Shown in pieces: positions 25,676 to 34,590 of a stretch of 64,000 nt of DNA (position 1 is the first letter of the stretch; each line of letters opens with the position of its first letter). The notes below the pieces were generated by a model. The model ran no database searches, was not told the DNA's origin, and worked only from the letters and a program-made list of their open reading frames with translations. The stretch is from Parasedimentitalea psychrophila. Its GTDB lineage: Bacteria; Pseudomonadota; Alphaproteobacteria; Rhodobacterales; Rhodobacteraceae. Position numbers and translations under genes: made by a program. The DNA is taken from assembly GCF_030285785.1 (NCBI RefSeq), contig NZ_CP127247.1, positions 3,185,501 to 3,249,500 of the forward strand. Direction: 5' to 3'.

Positions 25676-26857
25676 TTAAGTGGTGACCATCAGGCGGGTC
25701 AGCCCGTGGAAATGGTAGCTGTTGCTGTAGTCCGGTTCCGCCGCCAGTTTCAGATTGGGGCAACGATCAAACAGGATTGGCAGGGCGATCTTCATTTCCA
25801 GTCGGGCCAGCGGTGCGCCAACGCAAAAATGCAGGCCGCCGCCAAAGGCGGTGTTGGTTTTGATCTCGCGGGTTGGGTCAAACCGGTCCGGATCGGCAAA
25901 GGCCTCGGGGTCGCGGTTGGCCGCACCAAGCAGCAGCGCCACCTGGTCACCGCGTTGGAAGGTGTGGCCGAACAGCTCGACCGTTTCATAGGCATAGCGG
26001 GTAAACATATGCAGCGGCGGGTCATAGCGCAGCATCTCTTCGACTAGCCGGTCGATGCCATTGGGGGCCAGACAGCTGGCATCCCAGCCCTGTTGCAGCA
26101 TCGTTTTCAACCCATTGCCCAGACTGTGCACGGTGGCTTCGTGGCCGGCATTGAGCAGCAGGATGCAGGTGCCGATCAGCTCATCGGTGCTGAGGCTCTC
26201 GCCGTCCTCTTCTGCGGTGATCAGCCGGGTGATCAGATCATCGCGCGGGTCCGAGCGGCGTTGATCAATATAGCTGTGCAGAAAGCTGGTGAACTCGGCT
26301 GCAGAGGCGGCGGCGCGGTGTTCTGTGTCCGTTGTGCGGCTGGCCTGATACATCGCAACAATGTCATGCGACCAGCGTAACAGCTTGGGGGCCATATCCA
26401 CCGGGACCCCCAGAAGGCGGCAGATGGTGATCAGCGGCACCTGAGTGCAATAGGCCTCTAGCAGGTCAAACGGCGCGTCGGGAAAATCGTCGATAAGCTG
26501 GTGACACAGAGTTTCCATGTCATCGCTGAGCGCATTTATCGCCCGTGAGGTAAAGGCCCGCAGAATCAGTTTGCGCAGCCGGGTGTGGCGTGGCGGCTCG
26601 GCGTCGAGCAGCGAATGTGCCTCGGTCAGCAGGAACGGCGCCAGATGGGCCGGGCCCGGGGTGGCCAGTTCCGCCGGGATCTCGCGGCCAAAGCGGCGGT
26701 CGCGCAGCAGGGCCGCAACTGCGGCGTGGCTAAAGGCGGCGGGCATGTTGTAATCGCTCCAGACCTGCAGCGGGGCCTTGGCGCGGTTTTCTGCGTAAAA
26801 CGGATAGGGGTTTTGCACAAAATTCGGGTCGGTGGGGGATTGGATAATTGGTATCAT
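25676..26857 (-). CDS. Cytochrome P450 (soluble bacterial type)
   Basis: Heme monooxygenase, 393 aa from the ATG at 26857, about the norm for class I soluble P450s. I-helix oxygen-binding motif LLNAGHEATVHSLG (AGHEA in place of the common AGxET), K-helix EEMLR (ExxR), PERF-region DPDRFDPTREI, and the heme-cysteine loop FGGGLHFCVGAPLARLEM. No membrane anchor. It would need a ferredoxin and reductase; none is adjacent, though fpr lies 5 kb away. The substrate cannot be told from sequence. It is divergent from dctB with only 59 bases between starts. Confidence 0.93.
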   Translation of the reverse strand: MIPIIQSPTDPNFVQNPYPFYAENRAKAPLQVWSDYNMPAAFSHAAVAALLRDRRFGREIPAELATPGPAHLAPFLLTEAHSLLDAEPPRHTRLRKLILRAFTSRAINALSDDMETLCHQLIDDFPDAPFDLLEAYCTQVPLITICRLLGVPVDMAPKLLRWSHDIVAMYQASRTTDTEHRAAASAAEFTSFLHSYIDQRRSDPRDDLITRLITAEEDGESLSTDELIGTCILLLNAGHEATVHSLGNGLKTMLQQGWDASCLAPNGIDRLVEEMLRYDPPLHMFTRYAYETVELFGHTFQRGDQVALLLGAANRDPEAFADPDRFDPTREIKTNTAFGGGLHFCVGAPLARLEMKIALPILFDRCPNLKLAAEPDYSNSYHFHGLTRLMVTT

Positions 26858-26916
26858 GGCGGCACAATCGCGAAGCCGGCTGGTCAATGCAAGGAGAGCT
26901 TTGCTATTGTGTTGAA

Positions 26917-28671
26917 ATGAGAAATCTTGAAGGACATCGGGGGTGGATCGTGCTGGGCTTTGCTCTGGCGCTGGCGGCACTGACGGGTGCTGTGTGGTCC
27001 TATGGCTATCGTCAGGCGCTGGACGTTTTGGCGCGACAGGGCGAGGCGGATCTGGAGCTGGCCTCGGACCGGGTCAGCACCCAGTTGCAGGTCTATCAGG
27101 AGCTGGCTGTGCTGATGGCGCGACATCCTGCACTTGAGCAGTTGAGTGGCGAAGAGAGTCGCCGCGCCGCTGTCCGCCTGTTGCGCGACGTGGCCGATAG
27201 CACCGCGGCGCTGGATGTATTTTATGCCGATGCGTCGGGGCGGGTGCTGGTGGCGGCGCAGGGAATTACCGGGCCTGATGTCTCGGGAACCGATTATTTC
27301 AGCCGCGCCATGCATGGCGCCCTTGGCACCGGTCATGGCGTGTTGCAGCCACTGAACCGCCGGGCGTTTTTCTATGCGGCGCCGGATTTTGGCGCGGACG
27401 GCACCGTGCGCGGGGCATTGGTGACGGTTGCGGATGTGGTGGATGTCGAACAGACATGGCGGGGCTCGCTGCCGGCTGTGTTTTTTACCGACCGCAATGG
27501 CGAGGTGTTCATTTCCAACCGATCGGAACTGCTGCTGTGGCAGCGCCAGCCGGGTGAGACAGGGTTGCAGCCACAGGATGGGCGGCAGGTTGTCTTTTCC
27601 GCGCATAGGGTGAGTGGTCATGAGATTTGGCAGCTGGGCTGGGGGCCGTATTTGCCGCAGCGGGCCCTGCACCGCGCGGTGGACCTGCCGGTGATTGGCA
27701 TGATCGGGGAAATTCTGCTTGATACCGCTCCGGCCCGGCGCATTGCGACCCTGCAGGCGGCGGCCCTGGCTGGGATTTGCCTGGCCTTTGGCGCGCTTTT
27801 GTTTCTGGCGACCGAACGACGGCGCACTCTGGCGCTGGCCAATGTGGTGCTGGAAAGCCGGGTCACCAAGCGCACGCGGGCGCTGTCGGCGTCCAACATG
27901 CAGTTGCGGCGCGAGGTCAAGGAACGACAGGGGGCAGAGGCGGCGTTGACATTGGCGCAGCAGGAACTGGTGCAGGCGGGTAAGTTGTCGGCGCTGGGGC
28001 AGATGTCGGCGGGGATTAGTCATGAGCTGAATCAGCCGCTGATGGCAATCCAGCAATATGCGGACAACGGCAGTGCCTTTCTACAGCAGGGCAAGGCGGA
28101 CCGGGCCGGAGAAAACCTGGGACGGATTTCCGATATGGCCACCCGGATGGCCCGGATCATCAAGAACCTGCGCGCCTTTGCCCGCAATGAAAGCGAGCCC
28201 GTCAGCCGGGTGGATCTGGTGAAAGTGATCACTGCGGCGGTGGAGCTGACCCAGGCCCGGTTGCAGGCGGATCAGGTGAGTGTGGACTGGAACGCGGATC
28301 AATATGATGCGCCGGTCTATGCTTGGGGCGGTGAGGTTCGGCTGGCGCAGGTCTTTGTCAATCTGATCAACAACGCAGCGGATGCAATGCTGGATCAGGA
28401 CGATCGTCAGGTGCATATTTCGATCAACACCGGCGACCGCCTGGCCGTCACGGTGAGTGATGTGGGGCCGGGGATCAAGGAGCCCGAAAAGGTGTTTGAA
28501 CCGTTTTACTCCACCAAGACTGTTGGCAGCTCTGACGGAATGGGGCTGGGCCTGTCTATCTCTTATGGATTGGTGCAAAGCTTTGGCGGCAACATTCGCG
28601 GTGTCAACGTCGAGCGCGGCGCCATGTTCACGGTGGAACTGGACTATTGGACAGAGGAAGACGTCGTATGA
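26917..28671 (+). CDS. dctB: C4-dicarboxylate sensor histidine kinase, DctB-like
   Basis: Membrane sensor kinase, 584 aa. TM1 at about residues 10-27 (WIVLGFALALAALTGAVW), a periplasmic double-PAS/Cache sensor with DSTAALDVFYADASGRVLVA and VSGTDYFSRAM, TM2 near residues 285-305 (ALAGICLAFGALLFLAT), then a coiled coil. The DHp domain has the phospho-accepting histidine in SAGISHELNQPLMAIQQYA, and the ATP domain has NLINNAADAM, VSDVGPGIKE and GMGLGLSIS. The start is uncertain: an AAGGAGAG sequence lies 19 bases before the ATG, unusually far. Overlaps dctD by ATGA. Confidence 0.92.
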   Translation: MRNLEGHRGWIVLGFALALAALTGAVWSYGYRQALDVLARQGEADLELASDRVSTQLQVYQELAVLMARHPALEQLSGEESRRAAVRLLRDVADSTAALDVFYADASGRVLVAAQGITGPDVSGTDYFSRAMHGALGTGHGVLQPLNRRAFFYAAPDFGADGTVRGALVTVADVVDVEQTWRGSLPAVFFTDRNGEVFISNRSELLLWQRQPGETGLQPQDGRQVVFSAHRVSGHEIWQLGWGPYLPQRALHRAVDLPVIGMIGEILLDTAPARRIATLQAAALAGICLAFGALLFLATERRRTLALANVVLESRVTKRTRALSASNMQLRREVKERQGAEAALTLAQQELVQAGKLSALGQMSAGISHELNQPLMAIQQYADNGSAFLQQGKADRAGENLGRISDMATRMARIIKNLRAFARNESEPVSRVDLVKVITAAVELTQARLQADQVSVDWNADQYDAPVYAWGGEVRLAQVFVNLINNAADAMLDQDDRQVHISINTGDRLAVTVSDVGPGIKEPEKVFEPFYSTKTVGSSDGMGLGLSISYGLVQSFGGNIRGVNVERGAMFTVELDYWTEEDVV

Positions 28672-29897
28672 CCCGCAAAGTCCTGCTTGTCGATGATGAT
28701 GCTGCGGTGCGTGATGCGCTGGCTCAGACCCTGGAGCTGAATGACCTGGAGGCGATGACGGCGGCCTCCTTTGTGGTGGCCAAGGATCATATCACCCCGC
28801 AGTTTGACGGGGTGATCGTGTCCGACATCCGGATGCCGGGGCGCGATGGGTTTCACCTGCTCGAATATGCGCATGGGGTGGATGAAGAACTGCCGGTGAT
28901 CCTGCTTACCGGGGAAGGTGATATCCCGATGGCGGTGCGCGCTATGGCGCATGGGGCGTTTGGTTTTCTAGAGAAGCCCTGCGCGGCGGCGGATCTGTTG
29001 ACCGTGTTGAAACGGGCGATGAAAACCCGTGCTTTGGTGTTGGAAAACCGGCGCCTGAAAGTGCAGCTGGAAAGCGGTGATCCGGCGGCGCGGATGTTGT
29101 TTGGCACCTCGCCGCAATCCGATGACCTGCGCGCCAAGGTGCGCAGCGTGGCGTCGACCGGCGCCGAAGTGCTGGTGACCGGGGCGCCGGGGAGCGGGGT
29201 CTCGAAGATTGCAGAGGTGGTGCATCTGATGTCTCATCTGGCGCAGGGGCCATTTGTCAAACGCCCGAGCGCTGGGCTGAGTGCGGCGGGTTTCGATGAG
29301 CTGTGCAGTGCCGGGGCCGGCGGATCGGTGTTTATTGACGAGGTCTCGGCCCTGCCAGAGACAACACAATATGCGGTGCTGGACCGGCTGGAACGCGGCG
29401 CCGGGACCCGGGTGATCGCGGGCTCAACGGCCAATCTGGCGGCTCTGGTCGAGGCGGGCTCCTTTAACGCGGGGTTGTTTTACCGGCTGGACGTGATGCG
29501 AGTGCGAATCCCGTCGCTCAGCGAACGGCCCGAGGATATTCCGGTGCTGTATCGTCACTATGTGGCGCAGGCGGCAGAGCAGGCGGGGATCGCCCAGCCG
29601 GACATCAGCCCAGAGCATTTGGCAGCGCTGATGGCGCAGGATTGGCCGGGCAATACGCGGTCCCTGATGTCGGCGGCGATGCGGTTTGTGTTGGGCATGC
29701 CGGAAGAGACGGCGGAGGCGGCTGAATTGGGGCTGGCAGAGCAGTTGGCACAGGTGGAGCGCTCGTTGTTGATTGCCGCGCTGGGACGGCAAAACGGTCG
29801 GGCTGCCGCCGCAGCGCAGGCGCTGAAGCTGCCGCGCAAGACGTTTTACGATAAACTGGCACGTTATGGCATCCGGCCCGAGGATTACCGGCGGTAG
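28668..29897 (+). CDS. dctD: DctD-like response regulator with degenerate sigma54 activator domain
   Basis: 409 aa, shorter than the usual 440-460. Receiver domain: acidic pocket VLLVDDDAAV, phospho-aspartate D53 in IVSDIRMPG, lysine in FLEKP. The central AAA+ domain keeps Walker B GSVFIDEVSALP and LFYRLDVMRVRIPSLSERPEDI. Its Walker A is GAPGSGVS (172-179) with valine where the lysine belongs, and the GAFTGA loop and its flanks are absent. A Fis-type HTH ends the protein (RAAAAAQALKLPRKTFYDKL). DNA binding and phosphorylation look intact, but sigma54 activation does not. Partner of DctB; probably controls dctPQM. Confidence 0.88.
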   Translation: MTRKVLLVDDDAAVRDALAQTLELNDLEAMTAASFVVAKDHITPQFDGVIVSDIRMPGRDGFHLLEYAHGVDEELPVILLTGEGDIPMAVRAMAHGAFGFLEKPCAAADLLTVLKRAMKTRALVLENRRLKVQLESGDPAARMLFGTSPQSDDLRAKVRSVASTGAEVLVTGAPGSGVSKIAEVVHLMSHLAQGPFVKRPSAGLSAAGFDELCSAGAGGSVFIDEVSALPETTQYAVLDRLERGAGTRVIAGSTANLAALVEAGSFNAGLFYRLDVMRVRIPSLSERPEDIPVLYRHYVAQAAEQAGIAQPDISPEHLAALMAQDWPGNTRSLMSAAMRFVLGMPEETAEAAELGLAEQLAQVERSLLIAALGRQNGRAAAAAQALKLPRKTFYDKLARYGIRPEDYRR

Positions 29898-29993
29898 GGC
29901 TGACGGATGTCGTGTGGTTCTACCCGACATTGGAATCGCATTAGATACTGATAAAACACTGGTGATTCTCGAATGGGTAGCCGGTATGCAATT

Positions 29994-30011
29994 TGTGCGG
30001 ATTTTCGCACA
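29994..30011. promoter_or_regulatory. DctD-type binding site 1 upstream of dctP
   Basis: TGTGCGGATTTTCGCACA, arms matching at seven of eight positions. This is one of two near-identical 18-base palindromes spaced 33 bases (about three helical turns) apart in the 330-base gap between dctD and dctP. Confidence 0.7.
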
Positions 30012-30026
30012 ATGGCCCCCTTTGAC

Positions 30027-30044
30027 TGTGCGGAAATCCGCACA
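30027..30044. promoter_or_regulatory. DctD-type binding site 2 upstream of dctP
   Basis: TGTGCGGAAATCCGCACA, perfect eight-base arms around AA. No GG-N10-GC (-24/-12, sigma54) element occurs between this site and the dctP start. A sigma70-like TTGACA lies at about 30151. The rest of the gap has no gene. Confidence 0.75.
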
Positions 30045-30227
30045 TAGGCGCCTAAGCATTGAAGCAGGCAGCGGGGGTGACAGGCTTAACAGCATGACAA
30101 ACATATGAATTTTACATTTGCCCGGAGGTCCTGAAACACTTCTTGAGCGTTTGACAGCGAACCGTGATGCTGTTGCTCGGAGCTCTCTGTTGGAGAGAGC
30201 CGGAGATAGAATTCCCGGGAGGATACT

Positions 30228-31232
30228 ATGAAGATTCTGATGACTGCCGCTGCCACGGCAATGGCCCTGTCCACAACCGCCGGCGTTGCAAGTGCGGCCT
30301 GTGACACTGGTGAGATCGTGGTGAAATTTGCCCACGTAACCAACACCGACAAGCACCCCAAGGGTATCGCGGCCTCGCTGCTGGAGCAGCGTATCAACGA
30401 CGAGATGAACGGCACCATGTGCCTGGAGGTCTATCCAAACTCGACCCTGTACAACGACAATAAAGTGCTGGAAGCGATGCTGCAGGGCGACGTGCAGCTG
30501 GCGGCGCCGTCGCTGTCCAAATTCGAGAAGTTCACCAAGCAGTTCCGCCTGTTTGATCTGCCGTTCATGTTCAAAAACATCGCCGCTGTGGATGCATTCC
30601 AGGGGTCGGCTGATGGTCAGGCGATGCTGGACAGCATGCAGCGCCGTGGTCTGCAGGGACTGGCGTTCTGGCACAATGGCATGAAACAGATGTCGGCCAA
30701 TAAGCCACTGATCGCCCCCTCGGACGCCAATGGCCTGAAGTTCCGCGTTCAGTCGTCGGATGTTCTGGTTGCACAGATGGAAGCCATCGGTGGTTCGCCG
30801 CAGAAAATGGCGTTCTCGGAAGTATACGGCGCGCTGCAGCAGGGTGTTGTCGACGGTCAGGAAAACACCTGGTCCAACATCTATGGCAAGAAGTTCTTTG
30901 AGGTTCAGGACGGCGTCACCGAGACCAACCACGGTATCATCGATTATCTGGTGGTGACCAATGTGGACTGGCTGGAAAGTCTGGATGCGCCGGTGCGTGA
31001 GCAGTTCCTGACCATCCTGGGCGAGGTCACCGAGGCACGCAACAAAGAAGCCTTTGCGGTCAACGAAGCGGCCAAAGAGTCAATTGTTGCTGCAGGCGGC
31101 ACCATTCGTCAGCTGGACGCAACCCAGCGCCAGAGTTGGGTCGAGACCATGATGCCGGTTTGGGACATGTTCTCGGGTGATGTGGGTCAAGACAAGATTG
31201 ACGCCGCTCAGGCCATCAACGCAGGCCTGTAA
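30228..31232 (+). CDS. dctP: TRAP transporter substrate-binding protein, C4-dicarboxylate type
   Basis: Periplasmic receptor of a tripartite ATP-independent periplasmic transporter, 334 aa. Signal peptide residues 1-23 (hydrophobic TAAATAMALSTTAGVASA). Family features: EIVVKFAHVTNTDKHPKGIA, YNDNKVLEAMLQGDVQLAAPS, GLKFRVQSSDVLVAQMEAIG and the ligand-carboxylate arginine in this last stretch, then QQGVVDGQENTWSNIYGKKF. The DctP subfamily (malate, succinate, fumarate) is favoured by the neighbouring dctBD and two DctD-like sites. Strong SD GGGAGGATACT. A REP-like hairpin separates it from dctQ. Confidence 0.93.
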   Translation: MKILMTAAATAMALSTTAGVASAACDTGEIVVKFAHVTNTDKHPKGIAASLLEQRINDEMNGTMCLEVYPNSTLYNDNKVLEAMLQGDVQLAAPSLSKFEKFTKQFRLFDLPFMFKNIAAVDAFQGSADGQAMLDSMQRRGLQGLAFWHNGMKQMSANKPLIAPSDANGLKFRVQSSDVLVAQMEAIGGSPQKMAFSEVYGALQQGVVDGQENTWSNIYGKKFFEVQDGVTETNHGIIDYLVVTNVDWLESLDAPVREQFLTILGEVTEARNKEAFAVNEAAKESIVAAGGTIRQLDATQRQSWVETMMPVWDMFSGDVGQDKIDAAQAINAGL

Positions 31233-31247
31233 CTCAGGTCATCGTAG

Positions 31248-31267
31248 GGTGCGTGCTAGCACGCACC
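31248..31267. repeat. REP-like hairpin between dctP and dctQ
   Basis: GGTGCGTG-ctag-CACGCACC with flanking GTAG and TTACAC; it is the third copy of the element doubled at 15428-15522. A hairpin here would favour dctP mRNA over dctQM, as expected for a binding protein needed in excess. Confidence 0.8.
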
Positions 31268-31333
31268 TTACACTTACGGCACCCGGATCGCGGTGTCGCA
31301 GCGAACGACTTCCAACGAGATGGAGACAGCGAT

Positions 31334-32014
31334 ATGTCGGGGGCAAGGTCCGGTCCGGCCGGAATTATAAATTCAATCGAGGAAAGCGTGATCGCCGGGC
31401 TGTTGGGCCTGATGACGCTGATCACATTTGCCAATGTGGTCGCACGCTTTGTCTTTAACTCTAACATTCTGTGGGCGCTGGAGCTGACGGTATTCCTGTT
31501 TGCCTGGCTGGTGCTGCTGGGGGCGTCTTATGCGGTGAAAACCCATGCCCACCTAGGCGTCGATGCAATCCTGAATCTGCTGGCCCCGGGCCCGCGCCGC
31601 ATCATGGCGCTGGTTTCGGTTGGCTGTTGCCTGGCGTTCTCGCTGTTGCTGCTGAAAGGCACCTATGACTATTGGGCGGTGTTTGCTGACCTGCCGCCGA
31701 CCTCGGGGCGCTGGTTTCCCACCGGGTTTGACCTGACCGCGCGCAGCCAGAGTTTCTATGAGGTGCAGGATGTGCCGATGGTGTCCGGGCTGCGTTGGCT
31801 GGAAGGGCTGATCAACTACGGTGATGCTTATGAGAAGCTGCCCAAAGTGGTGCCCTATGTGGTGCTGCCGGTGTCGATGCTGCTGCTGCTGTTTCGCTTC
31901 GCGCAGACGGCGGTGCAGATTTGGCGCGGCGAGTTGGACCGGCTGGTGGCCAGTCATGAAGTAGAAGAAGAGCTGGAAGCCATGCGCGCTCAGCACGATG
32001 AGGAGCGCGACTGA
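31334..32014 (+). CDS. dctQ: TRAP transporter small permease subunit
   Basis: 226 aa with four membrane segments, linking the receptor to the large permease. TM1 VIAGLLGLMTLITFANVVARF, TM2 ALELTVFLFAWLVLLGASYAV, TM3 IMALVSVGCCLAFSLLLLKG and TM4 VVPYVVLPVSMLLLLFRFA. The loop between TM3 and TM4 is longer than in many DctQ proteins (about 60 residues, SGRWFPTGFDLTARSQSF). A charged C-terminal tail EVEEELEAMRAQHDEERD follows. The ATG at 31334 sits after an AACGAGATGGAGACAG region. Ends in a TGATG overlap with dctM. Confidence 0.9.
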   Translation: MSGARSGPAGIINSIEESVIAGLLGLMTLITFANVVARFVFNSNILWALELTVFLFAWLVLLGASYAVKTHAHLGVDAILNLLAPGPRRIMALVSVGCCLAFSLLLLKGTYDYWAVFADLPPTSGRWFPTGFDLTARSQSFYEVQDVPMVSGLRWLEGLINYGDAYEKLPKVVPYVVLPVSMLLLLFRFAQTAVQIWRGELDRLVASHEVEEELEAMRAQHDEERD

Positions 32015-33390
32015 TGGACGTTGTCCTGCTATTTTCCCTGGTGATTGGCATGATGCTGATCGGGGTGCCGATTGCGGTCTCCCTTGGCCTGAGTTCAACC
32101 CTGTTCCTGCTGGTCTATTCCGACAGTTCGCTGGCCTCGGTTGCGGGCACGCTGTTTGAGGCCTTTGAGGGGCATTTCACCCTGCTGGCAATCCCGTTCT
32201 TCATTCTGGCCTCGTCGTTCATGACCACAGGCGGAGTGGCGCGGCGGATCATCCGCTTTTCGATTGCCTGCGTGGGGCATCTGCCCGGCGGCCTGGCGAT
32301 TGCCGGGGTGTTTGCCTGTATGATGTTTGCGGCGCTGTCCGGATCCTCGCCGGCCACCGTGGTGGCCATCGGCTCGATTGTCATCGCCGGTATGCGCCAG
32401 GTTGGCTATACCAAGGAGTTTGCCGCCGGGGTTATCTGTAACGCCGGTACGCTGGGCATCCTGATCCCGCCGTCTATCGTGATGGTGGTCTATGCCGCCG
32501 CAGTAGAGGTCTCGGTGGGGCGGATGTTCCTGGCTGGCGTGATCCCGGGATTGCTGGCCGGCACCATGTTGATGGTCACCATCTATGTCATGGCCAAGGT
32601 CAAGGATCTGCCGCAGGGCGAATGGCAGGGCTGGGGCGAGATCTTCACCGCAGGCCGCGAGGCTGGCTGGGGGTTGTTCCTGATCGTGATCATTCTGGGC
32701 GGTATCTATGGCGGCATCTTTACCCCAACTGAGGCGGCAGCGGTTGCCGCGATCTATTCCTTCCTGATTGCCTGCTTTATCTACAAAGACATGGGGCCGC
32801 TGTCTAATGGCGAAGGTCAGGCCAAGACCAGTCTGCTGAAAAAGCCCCACGCGCTGATCACCGCGTTTTTCCACCACGACACCAGGCAAACGCTGTTTGA
32901 CGCCGGCAAGCTGACCGTCACCCTGTTGTTTGTGATTGCCAACGCATTGATCCTGAAGCACGTGCTGACGGATGAGCAGATCCCGCAGAGCATTGCCAAT
33001 GCGATGCTGTCTTACGGGTTTGGTCCGGTGATGTTCCTGGTCATGGTCAACGTGATCCTGCTGATCGGCGGTCAGTTCATGGAGCCATCGGGGCTGCTGG
33101 TTATCGTGGCACCTTTGGTGTTCCCGATTGCGATGGAGCTGGGCATTGATCCGATCCATCTGGGCATCATCATGGTGGTGAACATGGAGATCGGGATGAT
33201 TACCCCGCCGGTGGGCTTGAACCTATTTGTCACCTCTGGGGTGGCGGGAATGCCGATGATGGCGGTGGTGCGGGCAGCACTGCCCTTCCTGGCGGTGCTC
33301 TTCGTGTTCCTGATCATGATCACCTATATTCCCTGGTTGTCGACGGTGTTGCCAAACGCGGTGATGGGACCAGAGATCATCACCAAATAG
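32014..33390 (+). CDS. dctM: TRAP transporter large permease subunit
   Basis: 458 aa, about 12 membrane segments, the sodium-coupled transport subunit of the TRAP system. Family signatures: FEGHFTLLAIPFFILASSFM, the first hairpin MMFAALSGSSPATVVAIGSIV, CNAGTLGILIPPSIVMVVYA, YGGIFTPTEAAAVAAIYSF and GMITPPVGLNLFVTSGV. A cytoplasmic or periplasmic insertion near residues 265-300 (KDMGPLSNGEGQAKTSLLKK) is longer than in minimal DctM proteins. It is the last gene of the operon, followed by a strong bidirectional terminator. Confidence 0.94.
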   Translation: MDVVLLFSLVIGMMLIGVPIAVSLGLSSTLFLLVYSDSSLASVAGTLFEAFEGHFTLLAIPFFILASSFMTTGGVARRIIRFSIACVGHLPGGLAIAGVFACMMFAALSGSSPATVVAIGSIVIAGMRQVGYTKEFAAGVICNAGTLGILIPPSIVMVVYAAAVEVSVGRMFLAGVIPGLLAGTMLMVTIYVMAKVKDLPQGEWQGWGEIFTAGREAGWGLFLIVIILGGIYGGIFTPTEAAAVAAIYSFLIACFIYKDMGPLSNGEGQAKTSLLKKPHALITAFFHHDTRQTLFDAGKLTVTLLFVIANALILKHVLTDEQIPQSIANAMLSYGFGPVMFLVMVNVILLIGGQFMEPSGLLVIVAPLVFPIAMELGIDPIHLGIIMVVNMEIGMITPPVGLNLFVTSGVAGMPMMAVVRAALPFLAVLFVFLIMITYIPWLSTVLPNAVMGPEIITK

Positions 33391-33412
33391 CGGATGACGA
33401 CTGATAAACGAA

Positions 33413-33443
33413 AAGGGCGCCCCAATCTGCGGGCGCCCTTTTT
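33413..33443. terminator. Bidirectional rho-independent terminator between dctM and the outer-membrane protein
   Basis: AAGGGCGCCC-caatctgc-GGGCGCCCTT followed by TTT; the complementary strand gives AAAA on the far side. It lies between two convergent genes. Confidence 0.92.
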
Positions 33444-33467
33444 GTATCAGGATCTCTGGTTGTGGGG

Positions 33468-34226
33468 TTAGAACCGGAACCCAACACCCGCCAGCAGGCC
33501 CTGAGTCACCGTGTCATATTCAAAGAAAGAGGAGGTGCCGCGGCTGCCTTCTTCGTAGTCCACACCCAGGGCGCGGTACATCATGAACACAGAGGTGTTC
33601 TCCCAGCGGTCATAGGCAAAACCGCCCATGGCGTTCCAAGTGAAATCTGAGCCGCCGCCGCCAACATCGCCCTGCATCAGCACGCGCCATTGAGGAGAGA
33701 GCCGTCGCTGCCACCGCAACCCGGCAATTGGATCCGTCCAGCTGGCGCCGCGGTTGATTTGGCCTGTCGCGGGGCCGGTCAGCACATTCAGGTGAGTGTC
33801 GATATCCCAATGTCGCAGGCCGGCGTAGATGTCGATCTGGTTTCCAGTGCCGTCAAGACGATATGTCGCTACGGCCTCAAGTACGGCCTGATCATAGTCG
33901 ACCCGGATATCGCCAATCGGACTGCTGGCGCCGTTGCCAAGATTCATCACCGAATAATCCAGCGCAAAACCGAAGCCAGAATCGTGGCGACCCTCAAAGC
34001 GGAGCATGCCTCCGGCCTCGAAATTGTCCCAGATATCCCCGGGGTCGACGGATACATCACCGCCAACCCTGCCTAGGGTTGTGGTTCCGTCAATGGATGG
34101 GGCCAGCAGGTAAGGGGTAATTACAAAGGCCCAATCCTCCTGTGCTACCAGTGACTGGGGATATAACATCCCACAGATGGCCAGAGCCAGAACCGAGCGG
34201 GGCGGGAGCTTTGCAGGTGTCCGAAT
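33468..34226 (-). CDS. Outer-membrane beta-barrel protein of unknown function, probable AUU start
   Basis: 252 aa. Alternating strands with aromatic ends, a cleavable signal (SVLALAICGMLYPQSLVAQ then EDWAF) and a terminal GVGFRF indicate a BAM-dependent barrel. I do not recognise the family beyond that. No ATG/GTG fits the signal peptide. The frame opens at a TTG at 34328, giving 34 residues unlike a signal. TAAGGAGG (34235-34241 core) lies exactly eight bases before an ATT codon at 34226, which gives (M)RTPAKLPPRSVLALA, a proper positively charged n-region. An ATC one codon earlier is also possible. Confidence 0.72.
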   Translation of the reverse strand: MRTPAKLPPRSVLALAICGMLYPQSLVAQEDWAFVITPYLLAPSIDGTTTLGRVGGDVSVDPGDIWDNFEAGGMLRFEGRHDSGFGFALDYSVMNLGNGASSPIGDIRVDYDQAVLEAVATYRLDGTGNQIDIYAGLRHWDIDTHLNVLTGPATGQINRGASWTDPIAGLRWQRRLSPQWRVLMQGDVGGGGSDFTWNAMGGFAYDRWENTSVFMMYRALGVDYEEGSRGTSSFFEYDTVTQGLLAGVGFRF

Positions 34227-34590
34227 GATATCAGCCTCCTTAATAGCACGACGACCAGAATGGTCCTGAATATATTTTGCAGCTTCAGGTGGCCTCTGAA
34301 GTGGCTGGCATGCCTTCGATGTGCTCAACTATGACGGCTTTTGCGTTATACTATATGTAGTCGCCAATGGGGGAGGGGCCAGAAAACAACAAACTATTTT
34401 TGCCAGACTGTGGTTGGCGATCGCCCAGGCCGCAAAACAAAAGGCCGACCTGGTGCGCGCTTAGGCCGTCGCATCGCACTCTGTTGGGGGCCAGTGCTGC
34501 AGGCCCAGCCCGCCGCGGCATTTTCGCCGCAGCCGAGCAAAACCGATCTTTGCTGTCGCCGCCTCTGGACGCCCCATTCCAAAATCCCTA

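Noticed and set aside
30045-30227. A sigma54 -24/-12 promoter for dctP
   Set aside because: No GG with GC twelve bases downstream occurs in this interval.
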